From positions 62,001 to 126,000 of the forward strand of contig JAMWET010000021.1 in NCBI GenBank assembly GCA_024036415.1: a DNA stretch of 64,000 nt, in the 5' to 3' direction. Below, in pieces: positions 49,384-63,599 of the stretch. The position numbers and the translations under genes were made by a program. The stretch is from Prochilodus magdalenae. Its lineage: Eukaryota; Chordata; Actinopteri; Characiformes; Prochilodontidae. The first letter of the stretch is position 1; the number at the start of each line of letters is the position of its first letter. Under the pieces are notes generated by a model, which was given only the letters and a program-made list of their open reading frames with translations, made no database searches and was not told the origin of the DNA.

Positions 49384-49879
49384 ACAGGGGTTGGACAATA
49401 AAATCGAAACACCTGTCATTTTAGTGTGGGAGGTCTCATGGCTAAATTGGACCAGCCTGGTGGCCAATCTTCATTAATTGCACATTGCACCAGTAAGAGC
49501 AGAGTGTGAAGGTTCAGTTAGCAGGTAAGAGCACAGTTCTGCTCAAAATACTGCAATGCACACAGCATTATGGGTGACATACAAGATCTGTGACCAAGAC
49601 AGCAAGTCTTTGTGATGTATCAAGAGCCACGGTATCCAGGGTAATGTCAGCATACCACCAAGAAAGATAAACCTCCACCAGCATCACGTAGTGACCTGGC
49701 CACTATCCTGCAAGAAGAATGGCTTAAACTCCCTCTGACCACTGTGCAGGACTTGTATATGTCATTCCCAAGACCAACTGACGCTGTATTGGCCGCAAAA
49801 GGAGGCCCTACACCATACTAATAAATGACTGTGGTCTAAAACCAGGTGTTTCAGGTTCATTGTCCAACCCCTGTAACTA
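49384..49879 (+). mobile_element. Tc1/mariner-like element, copy 2
   Basis: Ends 'caggggttggacaataaaat' and 'ttcattgtccaacccctgta' form inverted repeats. The interior keeps a decayed transposase C-terminus, with LPLTTVQDLYMSFPRPTDA and AAKGGPTPY readable near 49727-49822. It is non-autonomous. It sits just beyond the 3' end of gene E. Confidence 0.8.
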
Positions 49880-50007
49880 TACATGCAACAATTTTTAGTT
49901 AAAGTTATTCAGCAAACATTCAGACAAACCTTTCATTAGCAGATGACACACGCTTGATCTTTTTCTCCAAAGCGAAGTTTTAAATGTATGCACTGTAAAC
50001 GTATACA

Positions 50008-53000
50008 CTAATTTCTAAGTGCTAGTTTTTGCATATACCGGTGCTGCACTCTGGATATGAAGTGATGAATCAGGATGACAATAGTAGCCAAGCCCACCAC
50101 AGCGGACAGCACCAATCGGACCACAAGCTCCACTGGGCCACAGCAGTGGACTCTGGACAGCCCTGAGCAGGTAAAAAGAGAGCATGCCTTCAGAAGGAAA
50201 ACCACGGTGTTCATCAGTATAGAGTTCTCTGACTATTCAAGCCACTTAGAATATCCCAATACAGCTGTCTTACCGGTGTGTGGACAGAACTGCGTGATGT
50301 TGAGTTGCGTTGACTGATGGCTGACTGGGTTTGCAGCTACACAGCTGTACAAGTCCTGAATGTGTATCTCCAGACGAAGGCAAAGAGGGACACTGAGATT
50401 AGAATTATTAGTCTGTTTCAAAGCATGTCTGCCTGTAGTCCATGACAGGCTGACCTGTGGGCCATTTGTCACCAAACAAAGCACTGTGCATTGACCTGAA
50501 GTGAACCCTCTAGCTGTCCTGATGGGAGTGCTTCGAAGCTGCATTGACTGATCCTCTGGAATATGGATGGGAATGGTGAGAAAGGTTGAAAGTTAAAAGT
50601 CAAAAACATCATTATGTTGCTTTTTAGATATTTTAGATTATTCAAATGCTTGAAAACATCCAGGAACTTTTAGGGGAGGGACTGCAGGCTTTTTGTTATG
50701 AGTAATAATTGTGCTTTATATGCCCATTCCTCAATATTTGCTTCCACTAATTCGGCCCATGTTCTATAAACTTCATTGCTCTTGGGCGCCCCTTGTGGTG
50801 CAGTACCTGTATTTTTTTCTTGAAGAATGCATCATATTGCATAATACACAACAACCAAATGGTACGAAAGGCCACCAACACCTTGGAAAACCAGGTCTTT
50901 GTTATAGTGGAGCTCATGTATCAGATGTGTTCAGTTCTTATCCTGGAAATCTATCCCCATTGAGAGTTCACCATGCCTAGCTCTAGCAGTCAGATGCCCC
51001 TGAAGGTCTTCATTACCAGACTCTAGTGTGGTGGATTAGGGTTGGAAGATCTTCAGGTCCCTTTAAGTCCATTGAGCTAACTTCTGCTAGCGTGCCGAAG
51101 GGGTTATAATAGTGTGCTAATGCTAAACTAATGGTGAACCGCCATCTTAGATTCAGCCCAGACATCTAAAAGATGTTCTAAATGCTATATGCGAAGCTTG
51201 GGCATATTAGCACTCAGGATACCAGTGCACAGGCCTAGGCAGCTGTATCCACAGTACGTTGCCAGACCACTTTCCAGGCCGTTATTACTAACCTGTAGGT
51301 TCTGCTATGTGGACATGTGACAGATTCTTACCTGGAGTTTGGCACTCTCTCATTTCTGAGAGGTTCTTGATGGAAGGTATGGACACAGGTGCTGGAGAAC
51401 AAAGAATTAGAACTAGACTTTAGAACCATTTGCCATTTCGGCTTTCACACAGAGGAATCTGTCTACCACATTTAAACCACCCACATACACACACTGCTAA
51501 ACACACACACCCACAATAGGGGCAGTAAGTACACTTGCCCAGAACAGTTGGAGGTTAGGTGCTTAGTCATATAGGACAGTCATATACTAACCTACCGGCC
51601 TACAAATGGAGGCTGAACATTACACATTACCACACCTCTTTATATTGATATATATATTTATATTTGGAGGCGACAATTACACATACAAATGGCCATTACA
51701 CTGTTGTAGTGGGGCTACTGAACTTCTGGGAGGGAGGAAAGGAGCACATAGAAGACCCCCAGAGTGCTGTGCACCTCTCTGCAGACTTTGTTAAATTGGC
51801 TTGATTGGATTTACGGTTAATCATGTCCTTTCAGCAAATTTGTGGACGTGTACTACCTCCATGCTGTGTTCGGCTGTTGATGACCTTCCCCCATGTTCCC
51901 CTCTTGGTTCCTTTATGTCCTCTATTAGCCTCAACAAAGATCTGTCACAAGGCACCAACGCTACCCTGGTGGTGGAAGTGGGATTAGACACTATGGCTAG
52001 ATGGCGGCTGACACTGCAGTGCAGCTAGGTTTAGCATTGGAAAGAGGAAACGCTGCAGCTTCTTATGGGTCTGGCGGCTGAACAACATGATGACCTAGCA
52101 CTGACCATGGCCCTTCACCAATGCTTTAGACAGATGTCAGCAGAGTTGAAGGTCAAGCAACTACTCCTAGAGGTGGAGTCTAAAGAGGTAGCTGTGCTGG
52201 TGGCGGATTTGAGCACAATGCCGCTTGACGGAGGACCTGAAGGAGAGGTGGACCCTGCTGAGAGGTCCTTGAGTGACCAGCAGCGGAGCGACTGTTGGTG
52301 CAGCATAAGACAACTTAGGCAACACCATTCATCCAAGCCAGCACACAGCTAGCAAGCACTGCTGTGATCAATGCACTGCAAAGAATGGGCGAGAGGAGGA
52401 CAGTGTATCAAGAGCAGCCCCTGAGACAGACTAGCTGTACCCACTGCTCAAGGCTTGTACTGGCCAGGGCTGATGGGGTGCTTTCAGGCCTTTCAGCGGG
52501 ACCAGTCAAAAGTTTAGAAGAGTGTGAGCCTGTAGAGTATTTAAAGTAACCAACAACACCTGGTATGTCTACCCTTTCGACTGGTATTGTAATTAGCAGG
52601 CTGTAAGGGCCTGGGTGAACTCTCCCCTAACGCCCCATCAGTTTTAGTTCCCCTCTGTTTGCCTCTACAAAGTGCATTTCCTGAACTGGAAAATTCTCTC
52701 CCTCGTCTGCACCAATGCTACACTATTACACTACTGCCTTTAACACTTTACTTACCATACACAGAGACAGTGAAGCGCTTGTTGGAGATCTCTACACTGA
52801 TGATCTGTACTTTATAAACTCCCGCGTCAGTGATGCTGATGTTGCTGATGGTCAGAGACCCGGTCTGCACGTCCATCTGTAGTCTGTTTCCGAATTTCTC
52901 CTCGCAAAGAGTCACAGAGTCCCTGTTAACTAGCTGTGCTATGATCGCGTCCGTAGTTCCAACCGTCCACAGTATTACATCACCAGTCTTTTTACCGGTT

Positions 53001-53459
53001 AGGTCGGTCCTCAGAGTTACACTCGCTCCCTCTGTAGCATCTACTGTCTCCATTCCATCCCTCACCACTGCTCTCACAACTGCAAAACAGACACCTGGGA
53101 CACAAAACTGACGGTTTAGGTACGCACACAGCCAAATGGAGAGGACGCATGCTGTTACAGAGTGTATGTGCTCATGATGGCTGTACAGGAGTGCATGCAT
53201 CACAGAGCCCACGCAGGAAATGGCCAAACACCTTACTGAGCTTCACTCACCTAAACTTCACTTTTCAGAGGAACAACACTGAGCATTCGTCAGTCGTCTT
53301 TGCTCTACAGGCATAACTGTACCCATATGACATGATGAGTGCTTGTAAGGCCAATCAGCCCACCTCCGCAGGACGCTTTCAGCCATGGGAAGCATGTTCA
53401 ATACAAACCGTAAACGGCTTACCTGCAGCACAGAAGAAAAACCAGCCAGATACAATCAT
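50008..53459 (-). CDS. CD2/SLAM-like Ig receptor, gene E (285 aa)
   Basis: Five exons in transcription order: signal 53459-53423 (MIVSGWFFFCAA), V-type Ig 53079-52756, small exon 51391-51332, C2-type Ig 50555-50274, transmembrane and tail 50162-50008, with stop TAG at 50008-50010. The sum is 858 nt; all introns are phase 1. The V domain has TEGASVTLRTDLTGKK, NRLQMDVQTGSLTISNI and DAGVYKV, with one odd cysteine (TLCEEKF). The 60-bp exon encodes APVSIPSIKNL and onward, equivalent to the APVS start of C2 domains in A and C, so this C2 domain is split. The main C2 exon has QCTVLCLVTNGPQVSLSW, YSCVAANPVSHQS and FC. The membrane entry is HCCGPVELVVRLV (Arg codon 50116-50118). The tail of about 18 residues ends QKLALRN and has no ITSM. 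Confidence 0.85.
51600..52560 (+). other. Unassigned open stretch in gene E intron
   Basis: Several plus-strand frames overlap here, the longest at 52065-52352 (95 codons, Leu/Glu-rich start). No domain, initiation or splice context is recognisable. It could be a decayed retroelement gag or chance. It lies inside the V-to-hinge intron of gene E. Confidence 0.2.
53201..53225 (-). promoter_or_regulatory. Conserved intron-1 element, gene E copy
   Basis: The minus strand reads ggccatttcctgcgtgggct followed by ctgtg, one base different from the gene B copy at 31896-31920. Both lie between signal and V exons. The ETS-type core TTTCCTG is kept. Confidence 0.4.
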
Positions 53460-53630
53460 TCTGGAGGAGCTAATGGAGGTCCATGGTGCTCGGCTGAGTT
53501 TAAACTCGTACTAGAAACATCCCAGTGCTGTGGTCCAGTAAGGCTACTTGGAAACTTCACACCTAGCACTTCTGCTGGTACGGCTGGTATATACACAAGG
53601 GGGAAGGGCCCTCTGACTGAGCCATAAAGT

Positions 53631-53644
53631 CCAGGAGAGGGCAG
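53631..53644 (+). promoter_or_regulatory. Promoter-proximal CTCF-like block of gene E
   Basis: CCAGGAGAGGGCAG lies 172 nt upstream of the gene E ATG and fits the CTCF core except at one position. It is followed by 'tagagtct', matching the family block. Confidence 0.4.
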
Positions 53645-53829
53645 TAGAGTCTTAACAGTGTAATAATGCATTAATAACAGTACATAACTCCCATAAGACA
53701 GCTGCTGCTATTTCATCATCACAAACGCTTTATGGGACAAAGCCACAAACGCTAGTCAATAGTACGGTGGATTGAATGGTGCACAAGGGACAATAGTGAA
53801 TGCTATTGTACTTCTTGAGGTGGTTGATC

Positions 53830-54000
53830 TGCTACTGTGCTATTTTTTTTTTTCTCGCCTACATTTTTTTCTCTTTCCTTCCTCTCCCACCTTCTGTCTT
53901 CAACACTTCTCATAACTGCTCCCACCTTTACACATCTGCCGTCGCCTGCACGTTCTCTTTCTTCATTGTTTTCTGAACCTCTGAGATCACAGAAAAACAA
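53830..54000 (+). other. Possible 5' UTR exon of ptprcap-like gene
   Basis: A pyrimidine-rich stretch is followed by 'cagaaaaacaagtgagtata', a good splice donor (GTGAGT at 54001). The next strong acceptor on this strand that leads into a long frame is at 55503. Joining them would make an untranslated first exon. This is inference; transcript data would decide. Confidence 0.3.
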
Positions 54001-54009
54001 GTGAGTATA

Positions 54010-55440
54010 GAAGTTACTTATCCAAACGCATTTCGACTGGATATCCGAGGCAGATTGCAGAGCACTGAATTTTGCTTGAAATCGGTCATAATTTTGTCAA
54101 TTTTTGGAATAATTATTTTTGGCTTTGCTTCTGTTTATGTCAACTTCTCTATGTTGCTAAACTGCAAATGCTCCATATCGTAGAACCTGTTACTGTTCAC
54201 TTAGCTCAAGCCTATGTTATGATTCCCTTATTGGCAGAGTGCAGCCATCGTACACGCTATCTCGTGTGCTGAACATGATGGCTTAATAGACATAAGGTTC
54301 GACGTATGAATCTCCTCCAAGAGATAGTTTGGATATGTCCAGTTTGAATGTGATTAACATGATGTGCTAACATGCTAAACGGTCGAGTTGTAGGAACCCT
54401 GCTAATTAAGAATATTACCTAATAAAATAAGAAATTCTAAACTTACATTAAACACAATTTACAACAGTGAGTTCAGTTGTAGACTTGGCTTAGCACATGT
54501 CTGAGAAACTGGGCCACAAAACCCCACAATTAGGTTGTGGTATATTTACAGAAGTGGCTGTTGGGCAGAAATGTATAACGTGGTTGATGAACCCGTTTTT
54601 AACATATTAATATTTGCATGCATTTCAATTACAAATTGACTTCAACAGTGAAACCTTTCTGAATAGGAATCTTGAATTGGAATTTTAAAATACATTAAGG
54701 CCTTGCATGCATTTAAACTGCGACTTGAATGGCCAATTTTCAAAGGTCCAAGTAAAGGCACCATTTTTGCTAAAATATTGGACATGAAATCTACTGCCAT
54801 TAAATTAGAGGTCCTACCATGGACACCCCTGTAGTAACACTGTGAACGAGTAGTAATGAGATATGTGTTTACTTTTCTCAACAATGAATATTTCAATAAC
54901 ACTCTGCACATCAGAACATATTAATTGTCTTGCACCTCCACTGATACAATTGCCCGCCAAAAGTGGAGGCTGCTCTCTGCAGGGCAGTTTGCAAAAGCAC
55001 ACAGTGGCCGAACGTGAAGGTACCTAATGTACAGAGCCAACCACATCCTGTGTATAGTGAATGGATTTGTGTTTAAAAAAATGGTTTCGGTAGAGAAAAA
55101 TACATTTTCTGAGGTGCAATAGTACACTGCAATTTCAAATGAAGACATGAACTGTGGCGTGCTGCAGGGGTGTCATCTGGGGCCTGAACTGTTTCTCTGC
55201 ATGTTCAATGCGCTTGCTGCAAAGGAGGTGGTTTCCTGTTTCTGCTGCCAACACAAAAGGATCAAACGAGGTTGACATCTCTCCTTTGGCCTCAGCATGT
55301 ACTAACCGTTGATATGTGCTCTTTGAATTTAAAGCTGACTCTTTACGCATCCAACACCCGCCAGCTGCCATTTCAACCTTCATCAGGCCTATAAACGTGC
55401 TTTCTTTACCAATAGAAAGCTCACTATAGCTATTAATGAG
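54010..55440. other. Intergenic or intronic DNA, no gene seen
   Basis: Only short frames without signatures on both strands. If the 5' UTR exon at 53830-54000 is real, this is the first intron of the ptprcap-like gene. Confidence 0.4.
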
Positions 55441-55509
55441 GCTTATTCATTGATATTAATGCAGGGCGCTCTCCGGGTGTCTCTTTTTCCCCCCTCTTTC
55501 TCAGGCATT

Positions 55510-56337
55510 ATGAGGCTCCTGCTGTCCCTGTGCCTGAGCATGCTCAGTTTGTTCCTTTTCACCGCTCCTGTTACCAAAGCTGGCACACCTGCAAGCATCA
55601 CGAGTACAAGCAACATTACTCAACCAACCATCCAAACCACTGTGATCAGCACCGTGATCAATGCAACTGATGCTGCATCTACAGCAACCACCCCCATTAC
55701 ACATGTGAGCACACAAACTGAGAGAACACATACACAATCCCCAACAACCAAGAGTGGGAGACCCACAGCCAATAAACACACTCCAAAAACTACCAACAAG
55801 TCACAGCAGAAGTCCAGTGCCATCACAGTGGTGCCGCTGCTGTTGTTCATCTTAGTGCTCATCGTCCTTTTGGTGATCGCGTTCAGATGGTACTCACGGA
55901 ACCCTGACCGTCGCTCCTCCCGTGGCCTGCGAGATAGCTTAGTAGAGACAGCGCAGCTGGCATGGACCACCGTAATGGGATGTCTGCAGCGTCCCCGGAA
56001 ACAGGAGGAGGATGACGAGGAGGTTGTGGAGATGGAAGCGGGAGGTGGAGGGGAGCACATGGAGGAAGACGCAAATGAGGACGATGTGGAAAATAAGAGA
56101 CAGGAGGAGGAAGACTCGGATTCGGACGACTCGATGGAAGAATATTCTATCGTGGACGCTTCCAACCTGCCGAAGGAGGACGAGAAAGGAGGAGGACAGG
56201 AGGAGGAGGACAGGAGGAGTGCTAAGGAGGAAACAGAGGACATGACAACCGTCACATTAGAGGAGGAGGCGGAGGAAGACGAGGAGGAGGAGGAGGAGGC
56301 AGAGCCAGTAGAGGTGGATGATCTTACGCCATTGTGA
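55510..56337 (+). CDS. ptprcap: CD45-associated protein-like (ptprcap ortholog candidate)
   Basis: An open frame to TGA (56335-56337). I start it at the ATG at 55510 (MRLLLSLCLSMLSLFLFTAP, a clear signal peptide). The upstream in-frame ATG at 55450 lies before an acceptor (ccccctctttctcag, ending 55504) and is probably intronic. From this start the protein is 275 aa. A Thr/Ser-rich ectodomain (residues about 20-105) precedes one membrane span (VVPLLLFILVLIVLLVIAF), then a basic RWYSRNPDRR and a long Glu/Asp-rich tail ending DLTPL. From memory, PTPRCAP is a lymphocyte single-pass protein with short ectodomain and acidic tail that binds CD45. Sequence identity is low, so the call leans on architecture and on the tail-to-tail S6 kinase neighbour. 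Polyadenylation signal AATAAA is near 56449. Confidence 0.6.
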   Translation: MRLLLSLCLSMLSLFLFTAPVTKAGTPASITSTSNITQPTIQTTVISTVINATDAASTATTPITHVSTQTERTHTQSPTTKSGRPTANKHTPKTTNKSQQKSSAITVVPLLLFILVLIVLLVIAFRWYSRNPDRRSSRGLRDSLVETAQLAWTTVMGCLQRPRKQEEDDEEVVEMEAGGGGEHMEEDANEDDVENKRQEEEDSDSDDSMEEYSIVDASNLPKEDEKGGGQEEEDRRSAKEETEDMTTVTLEEEAEEDEEEEEEAEPVEVDDLTPL

Positions 56338-56448
56338 AAGCTGGAAAAAGGCGTTCAAAGGGGGAGTCAATGGAGGGACTCGTTTGGAATTACGGAATAT
56401 GAATTTTAGTACATTTGTCAGGTTGTTTAAACATTTATAAGCTTGTAA

Positions 56449-56454
56449 ATAAAA
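56449..56454 (+). terminator. Polyadenylation signal of ptprcap-like gene
   Basis: AATAAA in 'cttgtaaataaaagaattta', about 112 nt after the stop codon on the same strand. Confidence 0.6.
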
Positions 56455-56459
56455 GAATT

Positions 56460-58870
56460 TACAAAATCCAACGGAACTGTTTGCGTATGTACCTTTCTCA
56501 ATGAAAGATGCTAGCAGGAGAAGCCTGCTTCATAGAACAGTCTTGTAATATGGGCTTACTGGCTACTAAGACTCTGGCTGATGGACTTTGGGTGGCTTGA
56601 AGAGGGAGTAGAGGTTTAGCAGGTAAACCACAGAGCAGAGAACTTCTGATATCTAACTTAGATGAAACGGAAGCATGCACCAGGATCTCAGCATCTTCAA
56701 AAGGTGAGGGGTTGGAATGTAGCAGCACAAATTAAAGCTGATCGTTAATTTTCTAAAGCAACAATAGAGTTGAAAAACTGTCCAGAATTATAAGACATGT
56801 AAGGAATGGCCTAAAATGGAATTTGTACAGTTTAACTTTAGCTTTGATGAAACAGTGGAACAAGTTCATATCAGTGTACATCCGGACCAAAGCTGTTGGA
56901 GTGTGTTGTATGTTTCTATGAGTCTCTTATTCAATATAGAGAAGTTGCATAGACGGAGCTTTTGATAAAAGTACTTGTACTGCATGTACTGTATGCCAAG
57001 CAATGCATACCACTACACTACCACTACACTAAAGCAGTAGCACAGCAGAATACTTCAGCTCCCCTCAAACGTACCAAGAGAAAGAGAGGGGACAATCTCA
57101 GAGGAGTTGAAACATGCAGCCTCTCAATGGACATGAATAAAAATTCTCTCCCTGTTAAAACCACATGCATTTCATGTTCATGTGAAAGGAGCCAGAAGTT
57201 ACTTATGAGCAGACAAATAAAAAAAATTGGCCAAGTGCCAAATGTGTATTATTATCCCCCCCACAATGTTTCCTTAATTTTGCCATTTTCTCACCATTGC
57301 ATAAATGAAATGGCTAAATTCCAGATAGCAAGCAGGTGTGGGCCACATCTGGCAAGGATATGGCACTGCTGGCCTACCTGTTGCAAAACAGATCTGGTCC
57401 ACTTCTGGCACAGATACAGAAGAGTTGGCCTTAATCTGGCTCATATGTGGCCCACCTGAGTGAAAATGGGGCCAGATTTGGGCCAGTACAAAATTTAACA
57501 GTCTGGGCAATCTATGCATTTGTGTCTTGGTTTTCAAAGAAAAACCATTTACTAAACTGCAGTTTAAACACAATTACTGAGCATCTTAACATCCCAGCAG
57601 ACATGCTAACAAAGCCTATATGAATTAAATACACCCCAGCTGATATGGGTGCTGCATTCACAGAGAGCGCCTCACTCATCACTGGCTGTGGTTTTATCAT
57701 GCTCTTATAAAACTGGAGTCTCTGTTTCGTTAAGGAGGATGCAAAAACATGAAAAAGCACGTGAGAGAAAAAGCGTGCACATGAGAAAGAGAGACAGCAT
57801 GTCTACCTGCCTTGCTGTAGCGGCTCTATTCTGTTCTTTACTCTTTCTGGAGCTCTGTTTGGCTCGCAACTGAATAACACTCTGGTCCCTGCCTTCATCC
57901 GGTAACAGCATCATTAAAAACATCATTAAAATCATTCCGTATAAATGATTAGTCTTTTCACTCATTTCGCATGCCGCCCATTCGGTGGATCCCTAAATTT
58001 CACCTGAAGATTCTGTGAACTACACTTATATAACACAGTTAATAGCAAATTGCAGTTAATATAAGTTTATCATTTGAATCAATAGGGGATAAACAGCTGG
58101 ACGGTGAAAAAAAGTATTTTTGTCCACATGTGAAACGTCCGTTTCGATTGTTAAGAGTTGACGTGTGTGTGTTTCTCAGTAGAAGGGTTCGGAGTAAGCA
58201 TGCCTCTCACAATTACGTTTCAAAACATGTATGATTTCTTGTATATGTTTATTTTCTGGAGCAACGACCCTAAACATCACCGAAATTAAATAACACAAGC
58301 TGAAATAATCAAGCTAAATAAAGGTAAAATAACACAGTCCAGTTATTAATATTAATTAATATATTAATAGTAACAGAGAATACATTTTAATCAAATCTTT
58401 AGTAATAATATATAGGCCTCTTTTATGTTCATAGATAAAACAGCCCGCGATAATGATCGGAGGCTCTTCAGTTCTACACGAGACAGAAGTAGCTGAAATG
58501 TTGCCGTTTCCGGCTGACAGAGCAATACAGAGGATCTGAGAAGTATGAAGTCAGCATGATCAAAAATACAGTGATTTGTTGTTAGTAAAATTTCCTGTCT
58601 CAATGCTTATGGTATAAAAGCTTTCCACTGCGGCTGATTCACAGTCAGCGCTGAGCACAATACAGCACATTCCAACCATGATACTCAATACAGGTACAAG
58701 TTGTTGTTTTTGTTTATTTTCCTTTTTCCACTATGACGTCATGATGCTTTGGTTTCGGTGGCAGCAATGGTTCCGTGAGTGAGAGAGAGAGTGAAGGAGT
58801 GAGTGAGAGAGAGTGGTGATGTGTGCACACCATATCCTTTTGATGAATCTTGATAGTAGAAATGGTTGTC
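56460..58870. other. Gap between convergent genes; dispersed repeat
   Basis: At about 57330-57490 'gggccacatctggcaagg' and 'ctggcccca'-type words, mostly seen as repeats of 'tctggc', mark a dispersed fish repeat. No exon with family signatures was found. The 76-codon minus frame at 56498-56728 has no supporting context. Confidence 0.4.
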
Positions 58871-58874
58871 GCTT

Positions 58875-63078
<4,204 letters not shown>

Positions 63079-63221
63079 CTGCAGAAATGAAAAAAGTGCA
63101 ATACTGCAGAAATGACTCATGAAAAACAATGCATTAAAAACAAAGTGATAATTATAATAAAGAAAAACCTTCTAAGCCCTAAACAGAGTTTATCTAAACC
63201 GTTTATGGTAACTGTATAGTG

Positions 63222-63597
63222 GTTGGTGTAGCTCAGCAGATAACACCCTTACCCGCCAGGGCGCTACCACCACATGTGTAAGGCTGGGGTTCGAATCCCA
63301 GTCAGGGTGGCTGTGCTACACCAATAAGAGTCCTTGGGCAAGACTCCCAACACTACATTGGCCTACCTGTATTAGGTGGTTGGAGGAGCTCAGCGGACTA
63401 CCCACCAAGGAGCCACCACCACATGTGGGAGACTGGGGTTCGAATCCCGGTCCGGGTGACTATGCTGTGCTACACCAATAAGAGTCCTTGGGCAAGACTC
63501 CTAACACTACCTGTGCCTACATGTAATATGAATACCCTTGTAAGTTGCTCTGGATAAGAGCGTCAGCTAAATGCCGTAAATGTAAATGTAACTGTAT
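63222..63597 (+). mobile_element. tRNA-headed SINE with doubled head
   Basis: Two tRNA-like heads are present in tandem (from 63222 and from about 63377). Each has an A-box-like tagctcagc or gagctcagc stretch and a B box GGTTCGAATCC. A single 3' tail, 'ctctggataagagcgtcagc', closes the element. The heads would not fold as functional tRNAs. The S6 kinase gene presumably continues through this region as intron. Confidence 0.8.
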
Positions 63598-63599
63598 AG

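Noticed and set aside
55620..56255. 211-codon minus-strand open frame
   Set aside because: It is the antisense shadow of the acidic tail and Thr-rich region of the ptprcap-like gene.
56498..56728. 76-codon minus-strand frame considered as an S6 kinase last exon
   Set aside because: It lacks SPLKFS and the basic C-terminus; the true last exon is at 59034-58875.
63222..63310. Possible tRNA gene (A and B boxes present)
   Set aside because: No acceptor stem pairs, the head is repeated downstream and a SINE tail follows; this is a SINE.
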